Assembly (NCBI GenBank): GCA_965277775.1
Contig: OZ255843.1
Coordinates: forward strand, 1,984,001 to 2,048,000
Length of the DNA: 64,000 bases
Direction: 5' to 3'
Source of the DNA: G965195345 sp965277775
GTDB taxonomy: Bacteria; Pseudomonadota; Gammaproteobacteria; CAKMZV01
Shown: in pieces, positions 56,368 through 64,000 of the stretch
Layout of the letters: the number at the start of each line of letters is the position of its first letter
Position numbering within the stretch: position 1 is the first letter of the stretch
The notes under the pieces: generated by a model
What the model saw: only the letters and a program-made list of their open reading frames with translations
The model's database searches: none
What the model was told of the DNA's origin: nothing
Program-made: the position numbers and the translations under genes

Positions 56368-57084
56368 TTAGTGGTTGGATAGGTTGTGACGAATCTGTTG
56401 CAAAATGACCATAGACTTCAACAGCAACGAAAGCCCTTGTATCAGCAATAACATCCCAAAAAACAAGATGCTGGTTTTTATCAAATAAACAAAGTGCAAC
56501 CCAGTCCCTTCGGTGGAACCTTCTTTGACTTCCCAAGCATTAGCCACATAAGGAAACGCAATTTCAAGCGTGACCCAGCAGGTGGGGATGATGAACAGGA
56601 TAACCCCAATGATGTTGATCCAAGCCTTGGTTTTTTGACTGACCGAATTATAAAAAATATCGATGCGTACATGACCTTCACGCAACAAGGTATAGCCCAC
56701 AGCAAATGTAAACACCAGACCGTGCATGTACCAAATTGACTCTTGCATTTGAACCGATCCCCAAGAAAAGACATATCGTAGCACAACCACCGAAAATTGC
56801 ATGAGCACCATGCCTAAAATCAGCCAAGCGACGACGCGACCAAAGGTGAGATTGATGGTATCAAAAATCAGTGCGATCTTTTGTAAAGGTTGACTGGGTT
56901 TGGGGGCTTTGAGAATCTCAGCGTATTGATCTTTGACCCATTGTGGTAAGGTCGCTGCCTCATGCTTAAAAAGGAGATATAAGGGAAAAAGCGCCAGTGA
57001 AAAAATTAACAGCACAGTTAGGCATACAACAAGCACCATGAAGGGCAGTGGGAGCGTGTTAACAGCTATCCAAAAATTTTCCAT
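56368..57084 (-). CDS. dctQ: TRAP transporter small permease (DctQ-like)
   Basis: This 238-residue membrane protein has the DctQ-type spans, with the WYMHGLVFTFAVGYTLLREGHVRIDIF stretch split over positions about 128-154. It forms a complex with the large permease. It is longer than common DctQ (about 170 residues) because of an N-terminal span and a cytoplasmic stretch. It lies downstream of the binding-protein gene, beyond a terminator hairpin. Confidence 0.88.
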   Translation of the reverse strand: MENFWIAVNTLPLPFMVLVVCLTVLLIFSLALFPLYLLFKHEAATLPQWVKDQYAEILKAPKPSQPLQKIALIFDTINLTFGRVVAWLILGMVLMQFSVVVLRYVFSWGSVQMQESIWYMHGLVFTFAVGYTLLREGHVRIDIFYNSVSQKTKAWINIIGVILFIIPTCWVTLEIAFPYVANAWEVKEGSTEGTGLHFVYLIKTSILFFGMLLLIQGLSLLLKSMVILQQIRHNLSNH

Positions 57085-57142
57085 GGTTTAGCAGTTTTTA
57101 TGCATCGAGTAGGCGTTGTTGTAAAAGCATGGCTATATCACT

Positions 57143-57181
57143 TAAAAAAACAGAGGTTATTGCTGGTGCAACAACCTCTGT
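57143..57181 (-). terminator. Rho-independent terminator/attenuator between TRAP binding protein and permease genes
   Basis: On the minus strand a 14-base stem (57181-57168 with 57163-57150, one G-T pair) encloses a 4-base loop and runs into a T-run of seven. The permease genes lie beyond it in the same direction, so it probably lowers their expression relative to the binding protein. Confidence 0.85.
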
Positions 57182-57194
57182 TAAATTCCGACAT

Positions 57195-58304
57195 TTAAAT
57201 ATCAAACAATGAACGTTTGTTTGTATAAGATTGGTCAGACAGTTTTGTCCAATTGCGAACATCTCTATGAAATTTAATGAAACTCTCATAGACTTTTTTC
57301 GAAATGGCATCTTTCTTGCCTGCATCGGCCAAAACATCTTTGGACGCTTTACCAATGGCTGTAAACACATCATCTGGCATTTCCACAACATTGACGCCAT
57401 GCTTATTGACCAAAGTCTCTAAAGCACTACCATTGTTTGCCGTAAATTCAGCATAACCATAGTTATTTTCTGCCAAAGCACAGCAACGGAACAGCGCTTG
57501 ATCCGCTTTGGAGAGCTTGTCCCAGAATTTTTTATTGATGCCCGCAGAAAGCGTTGTGCCTGGTTCGTGGAAGCCTGGATACATGTAGTTTTTAACGACT
57601 TTATAAAATCCAAAAGCCAAGTCATTCCAAGGACCAACCCACTCGGTTGCATCAATGGTTCCAGCTTGTAAAGCCGGCATGATTTCTGAACCACCTAAGG
57701 TGATGGCATTGCCACCCAAAGCATTGATCACATCGCCACCCAAACCAGGCATACGAATTTTCAATCCTTTGAGGTCGTTGACGCTTTTAATGGGCTCTTT
57801 AAACCAACCACCCATTTGTACGCCTGTGTTTGAACAGGGGAAGGGTTTGACCCCAAAGTTGGCGCTCAACTCATCCCATAATTGCTGTCCGCCACCGTGA
57901 TGAATCCAAGCGTCCATTTCTGTGCCAGTGAATCCAAAAGGGACCGCTGAATAAAAAGCAAAAGCGGGGGTTTTGCCTTTGTAATAGTAATCAGCTGAGT
58001 GGTATAGGTCAGCAGTACCTTCTTGCACCGCATCTAAGCATTTGAGTGGGTGAACCAACTCATTACCACCATAGACTCTAATTTGATAACGTCCATCAGA
58101 AGCAACTTCTATGCGCTTGGCAAATCGTGCGGCAGCTGTGCCCAAACCTGGAAAATTTTTAGGCCATGAAGTGACCATTTTAAGCTTGGTCGTTTTTGCT
58201 GATGCAATGGCTGGGGCTAGTCCACCAGCGACAACTGCAGCAACCGCGCCAGTGCCTTGGATGAACGTTCTTCTGTTTATTTTGTTTGATTTTTTCTCTA
58301 TCAT
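57195..58304 (-). CDS. TRAP transporter binding protein, TakP-like, Tat-exported
   Basis: This 369-residue precursor has a twin-arginine signal (NRRTFIQG, Arg11-Arg12; cleavage after ASA near 36). The mature part resembles Rhodobacter TakP, which binds pyruvate-like 2-oxo acids with sodium. It shares VTSWPKNFPGLGT (about 44-56), HHGGGQQLWDEL, KIRMPGLGG and EWVGPWNDLAFG. Related proteins bind calcium-lactate, so the ligand is an oxo- or hydroxy-acid by inference. AAAAAGGAG gives a strong ribosome site. Confidence 0.9.
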   Translation of the reverse strand: MIEKKSNKINRRTFIQGTGAVAAVVAGGLAPAIASAKTTKLKMVTSWPKNFPGLGTAAARFAKRIEVASDGRYQIRVYGGNELVHPLKCLDAVQEGTADLYHSADYYYKGKTPAFAFYSAVPFGFTGTEMDAWIHHGGGQQLWDELSANFGVKPFPCSNTGVQMGGWFKEPIKSVNDLKGLKIRMPGLGGDVINALGGNAITLGGSEIMPALQAGTIDATEWVGPWNDLAFGFYKVVKNYMYPGFHEPGTTLSAGINKKFWDKLSKADQALFRCCALAENNYGYAEFTANNGSALETLVNKHGVNVVEMPDDVFTAIGKASKDVLADAGKKDAISKKVYESFIKFHRDVRNWTKLSDQSYTNKRSLFDI

Positions 58305-58513
58305 AACTCTACTCCTTTTTGAGAACTAATAATTGTCTTGACGATCGAAAATCACTTCAAAGATTGATTCTGTTTGAATCTTATAAAAGCGATATAATTA
58401 CTATACCACCGAATGGTTTATTTGTAAAATTTAATTCACTTTAACAAAACTTAGAATGGCGATCAATCAAGCGTAAGAGCCATTTATCAACATTTGTAGA
58501 ACCTTATTAACCG

Positions 58514-59431
58514 ATGCGCCACTCCAATCAGCTTCGTTCAAACGATAGCCAAAATGGGCCGTTCGATCAATGGCTTATCGAGCAAAGTCAGTCTTTTCAA
58601 ACCTATTTTGAACAAGTCTTGCCTCAGAGTGACACGGCACCCTCAAATTTACACGAAGTGATGCGTTACGCCGCCCTCAACGGTGGCAAACGGTTACGCC
58701 CTGCATTGATTTATGCTTGTGGCGAAACCTTATGCGATCCAAGGATATTGGATGAATTGGCTGTGGTGGTGGAAAGCGTCCACGTCTATTCATTGATTCA
58801 TGATGACCTGCCTTCTATGGATAACGACAGTTTGCGTCGCGGCAAACCCACATGTCATATAAATTTTGGTGAAGGCATGGCCATATTGGCGGGGGATGCT
58901 TTGCTTACTTGGGCATTTGAGCGTTTGTCACGACTGTCTGTAGCGCCGGAAAGATTGATGCACATAATTCAAATCTTGGCCACAGCCATAGGCCCACAAG
59001 GGATGGCTGAGGGTCAGGCGATTGATATTTCTAGTTCAAATGATCGCGATTATGTACTAAGTGATTTAGAGACAATGCACTACAAAAAAACCGGATTGCT
59101 CATTCAATCGAGCTTGCTCATGCCTTTGTATGCCAGTGGCAAAGAACAATGGGTTGAGCCCATGAAATTGTTTGGCCAAGAGATTGGCATTGCATTTCAA
59201 ATTCAAGATGACATTTTAGAGCAAACGGTTGACACTCAGCAGCTTGGAAAATCGGTCAACAGCGATACCAACAACAATAAATTAACCTACCCATCATTGC
59301 TCGGATTAGAAGCATCGTATGAACAAAGGGATTATTATCTCAACAGTGCTTTGGCTCGTTTAGACGGCATTAAATGGGATTATTCACGCTTGGCAGATTT
59401 GGCTTGGTACATGGTGACAAGAACGTGTTAG
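58514..59431 (+). CDS. ispA: (2E,6E)-farnesyl diphosphate synthase (IspA)
   Basis: IspA condenses isopentenyl diphosphate with dimethylallyl and geranyl diphosphate. The 305-residue protein has the first aspartate-rich motif HDDLPSMD (96-103) and the second FQIQDDILEQ (near 222-231), with GGKRLRP (57-63) between helices. The usual partners xseB and dxs do not flank it; pilD follows with a short overlap. Confidence 0.94.
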   Translation: MRHSNQLRSNDSQNGPFDQWLIEQSQSFQTYFEQVLPQSDTAPSNLHEVMRYAALNGGKRLRPALIYACGETLCDPRILDELAVVVESVHVYSLIHDDLPSMDNDSLRRGKPTCHINFGEGMAILAGDALLTWAFERLSRLSVAPERLMHIIQILATAIGPQGMAEGQAIDISSSNDRDYVLSDLETMHYKKTGLLIQSSLLMPLYASGKEQWVEPMKLFGQEIGIAFQIQDDILEQTVDTQQLGKSVNSDTNNNKLTYPSLLGLEASYEQRDYYLNSALARLDGIKWDYSRLADLAWYMVTRTC

Positions 59432-60213
59432 ATCACCCAATATTATTAGTATTCGCGGGCATAATTGGCGTGGTATTTGGCAGCTTCATCAATATGTTGG
59501 CCCACCGCATTCCAATCATGCTCAATTGGGCCGAGGCGCCAGCCGAATACCACAGATACAACTTATTCGTTCCGCGTTCGCACTGTCCCCACTGTGCCAA
59601 AACCATTCCTATCCAATACAACATCCCATTGCTTGGATATTTATGGCTCAGGGGGCGGTGTCATCATTGCAAACATTCAATCGCCCTTCGCTATTTACTC
59701 GTTGAACTTGTGTGTTTGGGGATTGGATTATGGTTGGCTTGGTACTGGCAAGGGCTGATCACCTTAATCTTGGTCATTCCATTATCCATCGCTGTACTCA
59801 TCACGGTTATTGACAGTGAATATATGCACATTCCAGATGAATTGAGTTATATTTTATTGTGGAGCGGATTGCTGGTCAATGCCCTGCCTGATTTGGCTTT
59901 TGTTTCTTTGCACAATGCCGTTTTCGGGGCGATGGCTGGCTATTTGAGCTTGTGGTTCATCCATCACCTATTCAAGCTGGTTAGAGGCGTTGAAGGGATG
60001 GGTCATGGCGATTTCAAATGCTTTGCCGCATGGGGTGCTTGGTTAGGATGGACGTCATTGCCTGGGCTTATGATCATAGCCGCTGGTGGTGGTTTGATTT
60101 TTGTACTCCTCAATAAGCTCGTATCCAAAACATTTGATTGGAAGAAACCCATAGCCTTTGGTCCTTGGCTGTGTTTTGCTGGCAGTTCATTGTTACTGTT
60201 GAGTCTGACATAG
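59425..60213 (+). CDS. pilD: Prepilin peptidase (PilD)
   Basis: PilD is an inner-membrane aspartyl protease that cleaves and N-methylates type IV prepilins and type II secretion pseudopilins. From the GTG at 59425 (overlapping ispA by seven bases) it has 262 residues. The zinc-type cysteines are all present (Cys54, Cys57, Cys79, Cys82). The catalytic aspartates lie in IDSEYMHIPDE and GMGHGDFK. It has about eight membrane spans. No pilB or pilC lies next to it in this window. Confidence 0.92.
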   Translation: MLDHPILLVFAGIIGVVFGSFINMLAHRIPIMLNWAEAPAEYHRYNLFVPRSHCPHCAKTIPIQYNIPLLGYLWLRGRCHHCKHSIALRYLLVELVCLGIGLWLAWYWQGLITLILVIPLSIAVLITVIDSEYMHIPDELSYILLWSGLLVNALPDLAFVSLHNAVFGAMAGYLSLWFIHHLFKLVRGVEGMGHGDFKCFAAWGAWLGWTSLPGLMIIAAGGGLIFVLLNKLVSKTFDWKKPIAFGPWLCFAGSSLLLLSLT

Positions 60214-60244
60214 AACAACGCAATGAAAACTTCTTAAGGCAGAG

Positions 60245-61006
60245 ATGAAAAACCAGAACGGCATTATTTTAAAGTCCAAAGCCGAGATAGAGAAAATGCG
60301 CACAGCAGGCAAAATTGCGGCTGAGCTGCTCGATTGGATTAGCCCCAAAGTCGTTGAAGGCGTCTCAACCGAATGGCTCGATGCGGTTTTACACGATAGA
60401 ATGGTCAAAGAATACCAAGTCATTCCTGCCCCGCTAAATTACAAAGGCTTTCCCAAATCGGTCTGTATTTCAATCAACCATCAAGTGTGTCATGGCATTC
60501 CGAGCGCGCGCCTTCTAAAAAATGGTGACATCGTCAACATCGATCTGACGGTCATTAAAGACGGTTGGTACGGCGACACCAGTCGGATGTTTGAAGTCGG
60601 AGCGGTCAGTGTTGCAGCCAAGCGCTTATGTCAAGTCACCAAAGCGTGTTTGGATGAAAGCCTTGCTTTAATCCGACCCAACGTCACCTTGGGCGACTTG
60701 GGTGCCTATATTCAGAATAAGGCTGAAAGCCTGGGTTATTCAGTGGTGCGCGAATACTGTGGTCATGGTATTGGTCAATCGTTTCATGAACCCTTACAAG
60801 TTTTGCACTATGGCCGACCTGGGGAAGGCGTGGTGTTACAAGAAGGTATGACGTTCACCGTAGAACCCATGATTAACATTGGCAAACGCCAGACCAAAGT
60901 ATTGCCAGATGGGTGGACCGTCGTGACGCGCGATCGCTCATTATCGGCTCAATGGGAGCACACGATTGCTGTAACCAGTCAAGGTTGTGACATTTTGACG
61001 CTTTGA
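60245..61006 (+). CDS. map: Methionine aminopeptidase, type I
   Basis: Map removes the initiator methionine. The 253-residue enzyme has the two-metal ligands in NIDLTVIKDGWYGDTSR, CGHGIGQSFHEP, FTVEPMINIG and QWEHTIAV. It lies 31 bases after pilD and 16 bases before glnD. The map-glnD pairing is common in gammaproteobacteria. Confidence 0.95.
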   Translation: MKNQNGIILKSKAEIEKMRTAGKIAAELLDWISPKVVEGVSTEWLDAVLHDRMVKEYQVIPAPLNYKGFPKSVCISINHQVCHGIPSARLLKNGDIVNIDLTVIKDGWYGDTSRMFEVGAVSVAAKRLCQVTKACLDESLALIRPNVTLGDLGAYIQNKAESLGYSVVREYCGHGIGQSFHEPLQVLHYGRPGEGVVLQEGMTFTVEPMINIGKRQTKVLPDGWTVVTRDRSLSAQWEHTIAVTSQGCDILTL

Positions 61007-61022
61007 GTCATGGTGACTGATT

Positions 61023-63680
61023 ATGGAACATCTCTTTGCAGGCATTGATCAGATAAAACAAGCGTGGCATTCGGGGAAAATGCCCATTGATTTAATACGA
61101 CAGGCCATCAAAGTCATGAGTGATGAGCAAAAGGCCGTCTATCTCAGCGATCCCAGGCAAGCCCCAGTAAAATCATTGATTCATCAAAGAGCTGTGTTTT
61201 TTGATGCTTTGTTGTCACTCATGTGGGAACGCCTTATTAAGAATGACGCTTACAGCTTGATTGCCATTGGCGGCTATGGTCGGCGTGAACAATTTCCTTT
61301 TTCAGACATCGATGTGCTCATTTTGTGCCCAAACATTGAGGCGGCGGAGCAAGATGAGCATTTATCGCAATTTATCCGTCATCTGTGGGACTTGGGCATG
61401 ACAGTCGGGAGTAGCGTTCGTGAAATTGAGCACTGTCAAGTTGATATCCAAAACGATATAAATTTTGCCACTGCAGTGCTTGAAATCCATCAAATTTGTG
61501 GCAGTGTGCCATTGTTCGAGGCGTTTACCGAAGCGGTCAAACCGGGGGTGATGCTGACAACCGAGAAATATCTTCAATCAAAATTAGAAGAGCAACAAAA
61601 ACGCTATTCACAATACGAGGATACGGGTTACAGTGTAGAGCCCAACATCAAAGAATGCCCAGGCGGATTGCGCGACATTCAGATGATTGTGTGGATTGCG
61701 AAATTTCATTTTTACCCATTGGACAGCAAAGACCTCGTGGTTCAAGGGTATCTGACTGAAGATGAGTATAAATCACTCAATCGCGCGACCAAATTTTTGT
61801 GGAATGTGCGCTTCGGATTACATCTGAACTGCGGTCGGGATGAAAATCGGCTGTTGTTTGAGCATCAACGCGCCTTATCCAAAACTTTACATTATGAAGA
61901 CACCAACACCCATCTTGGTGTGGAGCATTTTATGCATCGGTGCTACAAGACCCTGCAAGAAGTGCAGCTGTTGAACGAGTTAATCGTGAAATACTTCAGA
62001 GAGCGTTTACTCAGTGCCCAAAAAGAAACGCCAATTGAGCAACTGAATCGACGATTTCAAATCAGTCGCAATCAAATAGAGACGCGAAACGACAAGGTTT
62101 TTCAGTATGCCCGTTTTGCCTTATTAGAAATATTTTTGCTGTTACAGAAAAACCCAAGTGTGGATGGCATCAGCGCGAAGACTATCCGCGAAATCAGACA
62201 TTCGTTGTATTTAATCGATGATGATTTTCGCAATGACACGCGTCATCGCAGTTTATTCATCGAGTTGCTTAGGCAGCCAAAAGCCATCACTCGGGTTTTT
62301 ATGGAAATGAATAAATTAGGCGTGTTGGAGAGTTATATTCCCGCTTTTGCCCAGATCAAAGGCTTGATGCAATTTGATTTATTTCATACATATACAGTCG
62401 ATGCGCATACCATGTTGGTTTTGCGCAATGTGCGCCGAATGTTTTCGCTCAAGTATAAAAACGTCAACCCCACGGCGTACCAAGTGTCTCAAACCATCCC
62501 CAAACCAGAAGTGCTCTACATAGCGTGTCTCTTTCACGATATAGCCAAAGGTCGAGGCGGCAGGCATGAAATATTGGGTGCCGACGATGTTGAAGCTTTT
62601 GCTCAACACCATTATTTAAGCAAACAAGATGTGTATTTATGCTCATGGTTGGTGCGAAATCATCTGGTATTTTCCAATACAGCCCAAAAGAAAGACATCA
62701 ATGACCCCAGAGTCATTGAAGAGTTCAGTTTGATTATTCCCAACACCATATTTTTAGACTCCTTATTCCTACTGACTGTGGCCGATGTCCAAGCAACGTC
62801 TAAGTCATTGTGGAACAACTTTAAAAACACCTTATTCACCCAGTTATGGAAAAGCACGCGTCAGCGACTGCTGAGCAGCACCGACCAACCCATCAATGAA
62901 GATATTTTGTTGGAAAACGTCAAAGATGAAACCATCAGTAGTTTATTAGAATTCATGCCGTTCGATAGCATTCAAAAGCTATGGCAACCTCTAACACCGC
63001 TGTATTTTTTGAGTCATCGCCCAGAGCAACTGCTGTGGCATACTTTGACTTTGCACAACAACACGGATGACATTTGTATTGCGTTGCGCACCAACATGGA
63101 CCAAACGGCTACGGAATTGATGATTTATACCAAAAGGCAAAAATATCAATTCAGCACCATCATTGCGGCGCTTGATGTATCTGAAAATAGCGTTCTACAT
63201 TCGACGGTCATTCGTACCTTGGACCATCATGTTCTCTTAACATTCACCATACAATCCAAAAAAGAAAATCGCATCATTCATGAAAAAACTTACAAGGCAT
63301 TGAGCCGTTTGATACGTACTAATTTACAAGCGTTAAATGGTGAGGATTTACCTGACTTGCCTCCAGCCAAACGCTTAGCCGATCGCAGATCGTTGTATTT
63401 AAACATTGAAACAAAGATTGTATTTACCCAGGACGCCAAAAACAATGCCACAGTCATGATGATCAGTTGTAGAGATCGACCCAGTTTACTCAGTTTAATT
63501 ACTCGGCAGTTTAATTTAAACAAAGTCCTGGTGGTTGGCGCGCGTATCCAAACGTCTGGTGCGCGCGTTGATGATATTTTCACCATCACAGATGTGCACG
63601 GTCAGCCCATAAAAGATGCTCAGTTTCAGGCTAAATTAAGGGATGCGATAAAAAATCAATTGGATCAGGAGTCGGCATAA
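61023..63680 (+). CDS. glnD: PII uridylyltransferase/uridylyl-removing enzyme (GlnD)
   Basis: GlnD senses glutamine and adds or removes UMP on PII proteins. The 885-residue length is normal. It has a nucleotidyltransferase site (GGYGRREQFPFSDID, about 82-96), an HD hydrolase domain with LFHDIAKGRGG near 502 and two C-terminal ACT domains (about 700-880). It suggests that the cell has a PII-based nitrogen control, although no glnB or glnK is in the window. Confidence 0.96.
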   Translation: MEHLFAGIDQIKQAWHSGKMPIDLIRQAIKVMSDEQKAVYLSDPRQAPVKSLIHQRAVFFDALLSLMWERLIKNDAYSLIAIGGYGRREQFPFSDIDVLILCPNIEAAEQDEHLSQFIRHLWDLGMTVGSSVREIEHCQVDIQNDINFATAVLEIHQICGSVPLFEAFTEAVKPGVMLTTEKYLQSKLEEQQKRYSQYEDTGYSVEPNIKECPGGLRDIQMIVWIAKFHFYPLDSKDLVVQGYLTEDEYKSLNRATKFLWNVRFGLHLNCGRDENRLLFEHQRALSKTLHYEDTNTHLGVEHFMHRCYKTLQEVQLLNELIVKYFRERLLSAQKETPIEQLNRRFQISRNQIETRNDKVFQYARFALLEIFLLLQKNPSVDGISAKTIREIRHSLYLIDDDFRNDTRHRSLFIELLRQPKAITRVFMEMNKLGVLESYIPAFAQIKGLMQFDLFHTYTVDAHTMLVLRNVRRMFSLKYKNVNPTAYQVSQTIPKPEVLYIACLFHDIAKGRGGRHEILGADDVEAFAQHHYLSKQDVYLCSWLVRNHLVFSNTAQKKDINDPRVIEEFSLIIPNTIFLDSLFLLTVADVQATSKSLWNNFKNTLFTQLWKSTRQRLLSSTDQPINEDILLENVKDETISSLLEFMPFDSIQKLWQPLTPLYFLSHRPEQLLWHTLTLHNNTDDICIALRTNMDQTATELMIYTKRQKYQFSTIIAALDVSENSVLHSTVIRTLDHHVLLTFTIQSKKENRIIHEKTYKALSRLIRTNLQALNGEDLPDLPPAKRLADRRSLYLNIETKIVFTQDAKNNATVMMISCRDRPSLLSLITRQFNLNKVLVVGARIQTSGARVDDIFTITDVHGQPIKDAQFQAKLRDAIKNQLDQESA

Positions 63681-63734
63681 TTGTTAAGTTGGATCGCGTG
63701 AAATCATGCCTGCTGTTATAAATTTGCTGGCGGT

Positions 63735-63740
63735 TATAAT
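63735..63740 (+). promoter_or_regulatory. Candidate -10 box upstream of dsbD-like gene
   Basis: A perfect TATAAT lies about 40 bases before the next start codon. No strong -35 pairs with it. Confidence 0.35.
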
Positions 63741-63779
63741 GAAAGACAAAATGCCTATAAGGATACCAAACATAAATCA

Positions 63780-64000
63780 ATGAATCATCGCGTCAATCCT
63801 CTCACCGAACCAACGCCAAATATTGCGCCAAGCATTCATCTCAGTGGCAAAGCCCACCTTATTAAAAAAGGGTTGTTTGCTTTGCTTTGGGTGTGCTTAA
63901 CCAGCTCAGTCTATGCGACCAGTCTATTCGATTTGCCCAGTTTATTCGGCAATAAAAAAACCGTATTACTGCCACCAGAACAAGCTTTCAGTGCTGAATT
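63780..64000 (+). CDS. dsbD: Thiol:disulfide interchange protein DsbD, N-terminal end (cut by window edge)
   Basis: The frame from the ATG at 63780 stays open to the window end (73 complete codons). A signal-peptide-like segment (about 29-46, ending SSVYA) is followed by TSLFDLPSLFG and LLPPEQAFSAE. This mirrors the start of mature DsbD in E. coli (GLFDAPG, then PADQAF). DsbD passes electrons from cytoplasmic thioredoxin to periplasmic thiol proteins. The long N-terminus before the signal is odd, so a later start is possible. Confidence 0.7.
   Translation, partial: MNHRVNPLTEPTPNIAPSIHLSGKAHLIKKGLFALLWVCLTSSVYATSLFDLPSLFGNKKTVLLPPEQAFSAE

Overview
The window looks like the chromosome of a gammaproteobacterium with moderately low GC. 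The evidence is the fabA-fabB pair for unsaturated fatty acid synthesis, the lepA-lepB and rnc-era-recO-pdxJ-acpS blocks in their usual gammaproteobacterial order, greA-gltX and map-glnD neighbours, and a tRNA-Cys with encoded CCA. The trimethylamine/TMAO genes, the TRAP transporter and the giant adhesin-like lipoprotein suggest an aquatic, probably marine, heterotroph. The species cannot be named from the sequence. No phage, CRISPR array or intact insertion sequence was seen.

Layout. 1-460 holds the N-terminal part of a membrane glycosyltransferase cut by the window edge. 1074-4187 is lepA-lepB-fxsA. 4200-7514 (minus strand) is a MidA-type methyltransferase, folK, fabB and fabA. 7668-10434 has an aldehyde dehydrogenase, a DUF2200 gene and a second, truncated copy of the start of the dehydrogenase gene. 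10435-18502 is a trimethylamine module: tmm (monooxygenase), tdm (TMAO demethylase) and the TMAO ABC importer tmoX-tmoW-tmoV. 18638-22088 is rnc-era-recO-pdxJ-acpS, followed by an unknown protein, a small membrane protein, an M23 peptidase, mrp, dcd, a DadA-like oxidase, a YeeE/YedE transporter, a second aldehyde dehydrogenase and sdaA. 31174-37054 (minus) is a complete peptide-type ABC importer. 37251-39435 is ftsH and tRNA-Cys. 39968-46132 (minus) is a 2054-codon surface lipoprotein gene. 46975-54735 has a periplasmic thioredoxin/DUF255 protein, gltX and greA (minus), an ammonium-transporter homologue with a tiny downstream membrane protein, and an ABC-2 exporter. 54752-58304 (minus) is a three-part TRAP transporter. 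58514-64000 is ispA, pilD, map, glnD and the start of a dsbD-like gene.

How the genes work together. TmoXWV would import TMAO, Tmm would make TMAO from trimethylamine, and Tdm would split TMAO into dimethylamine and formaldehyde. The later steps (dimethylamine and methylamine oxidation) are not in the window. The module sits inside what is normally one continuous lepA-lepB-rnc-era cluster. In both the tmo and TRAP transporters a strong hairpin terminator directly follows the binding-protein gene and precedes the permease or ATPase genes, which would make the binding protein in excess.

The items most worth a second look are the chimeric aldehyde dehydrogenase duplication beside tmm, the architecture of the giant lipoprotein (paired repeats, an embedded C-type-lectin-like domain and a seven-blade FG-GAP propeller), the 55-residue membrane protein coupled to amt, and the palindrome abutting the tmoX promoter.
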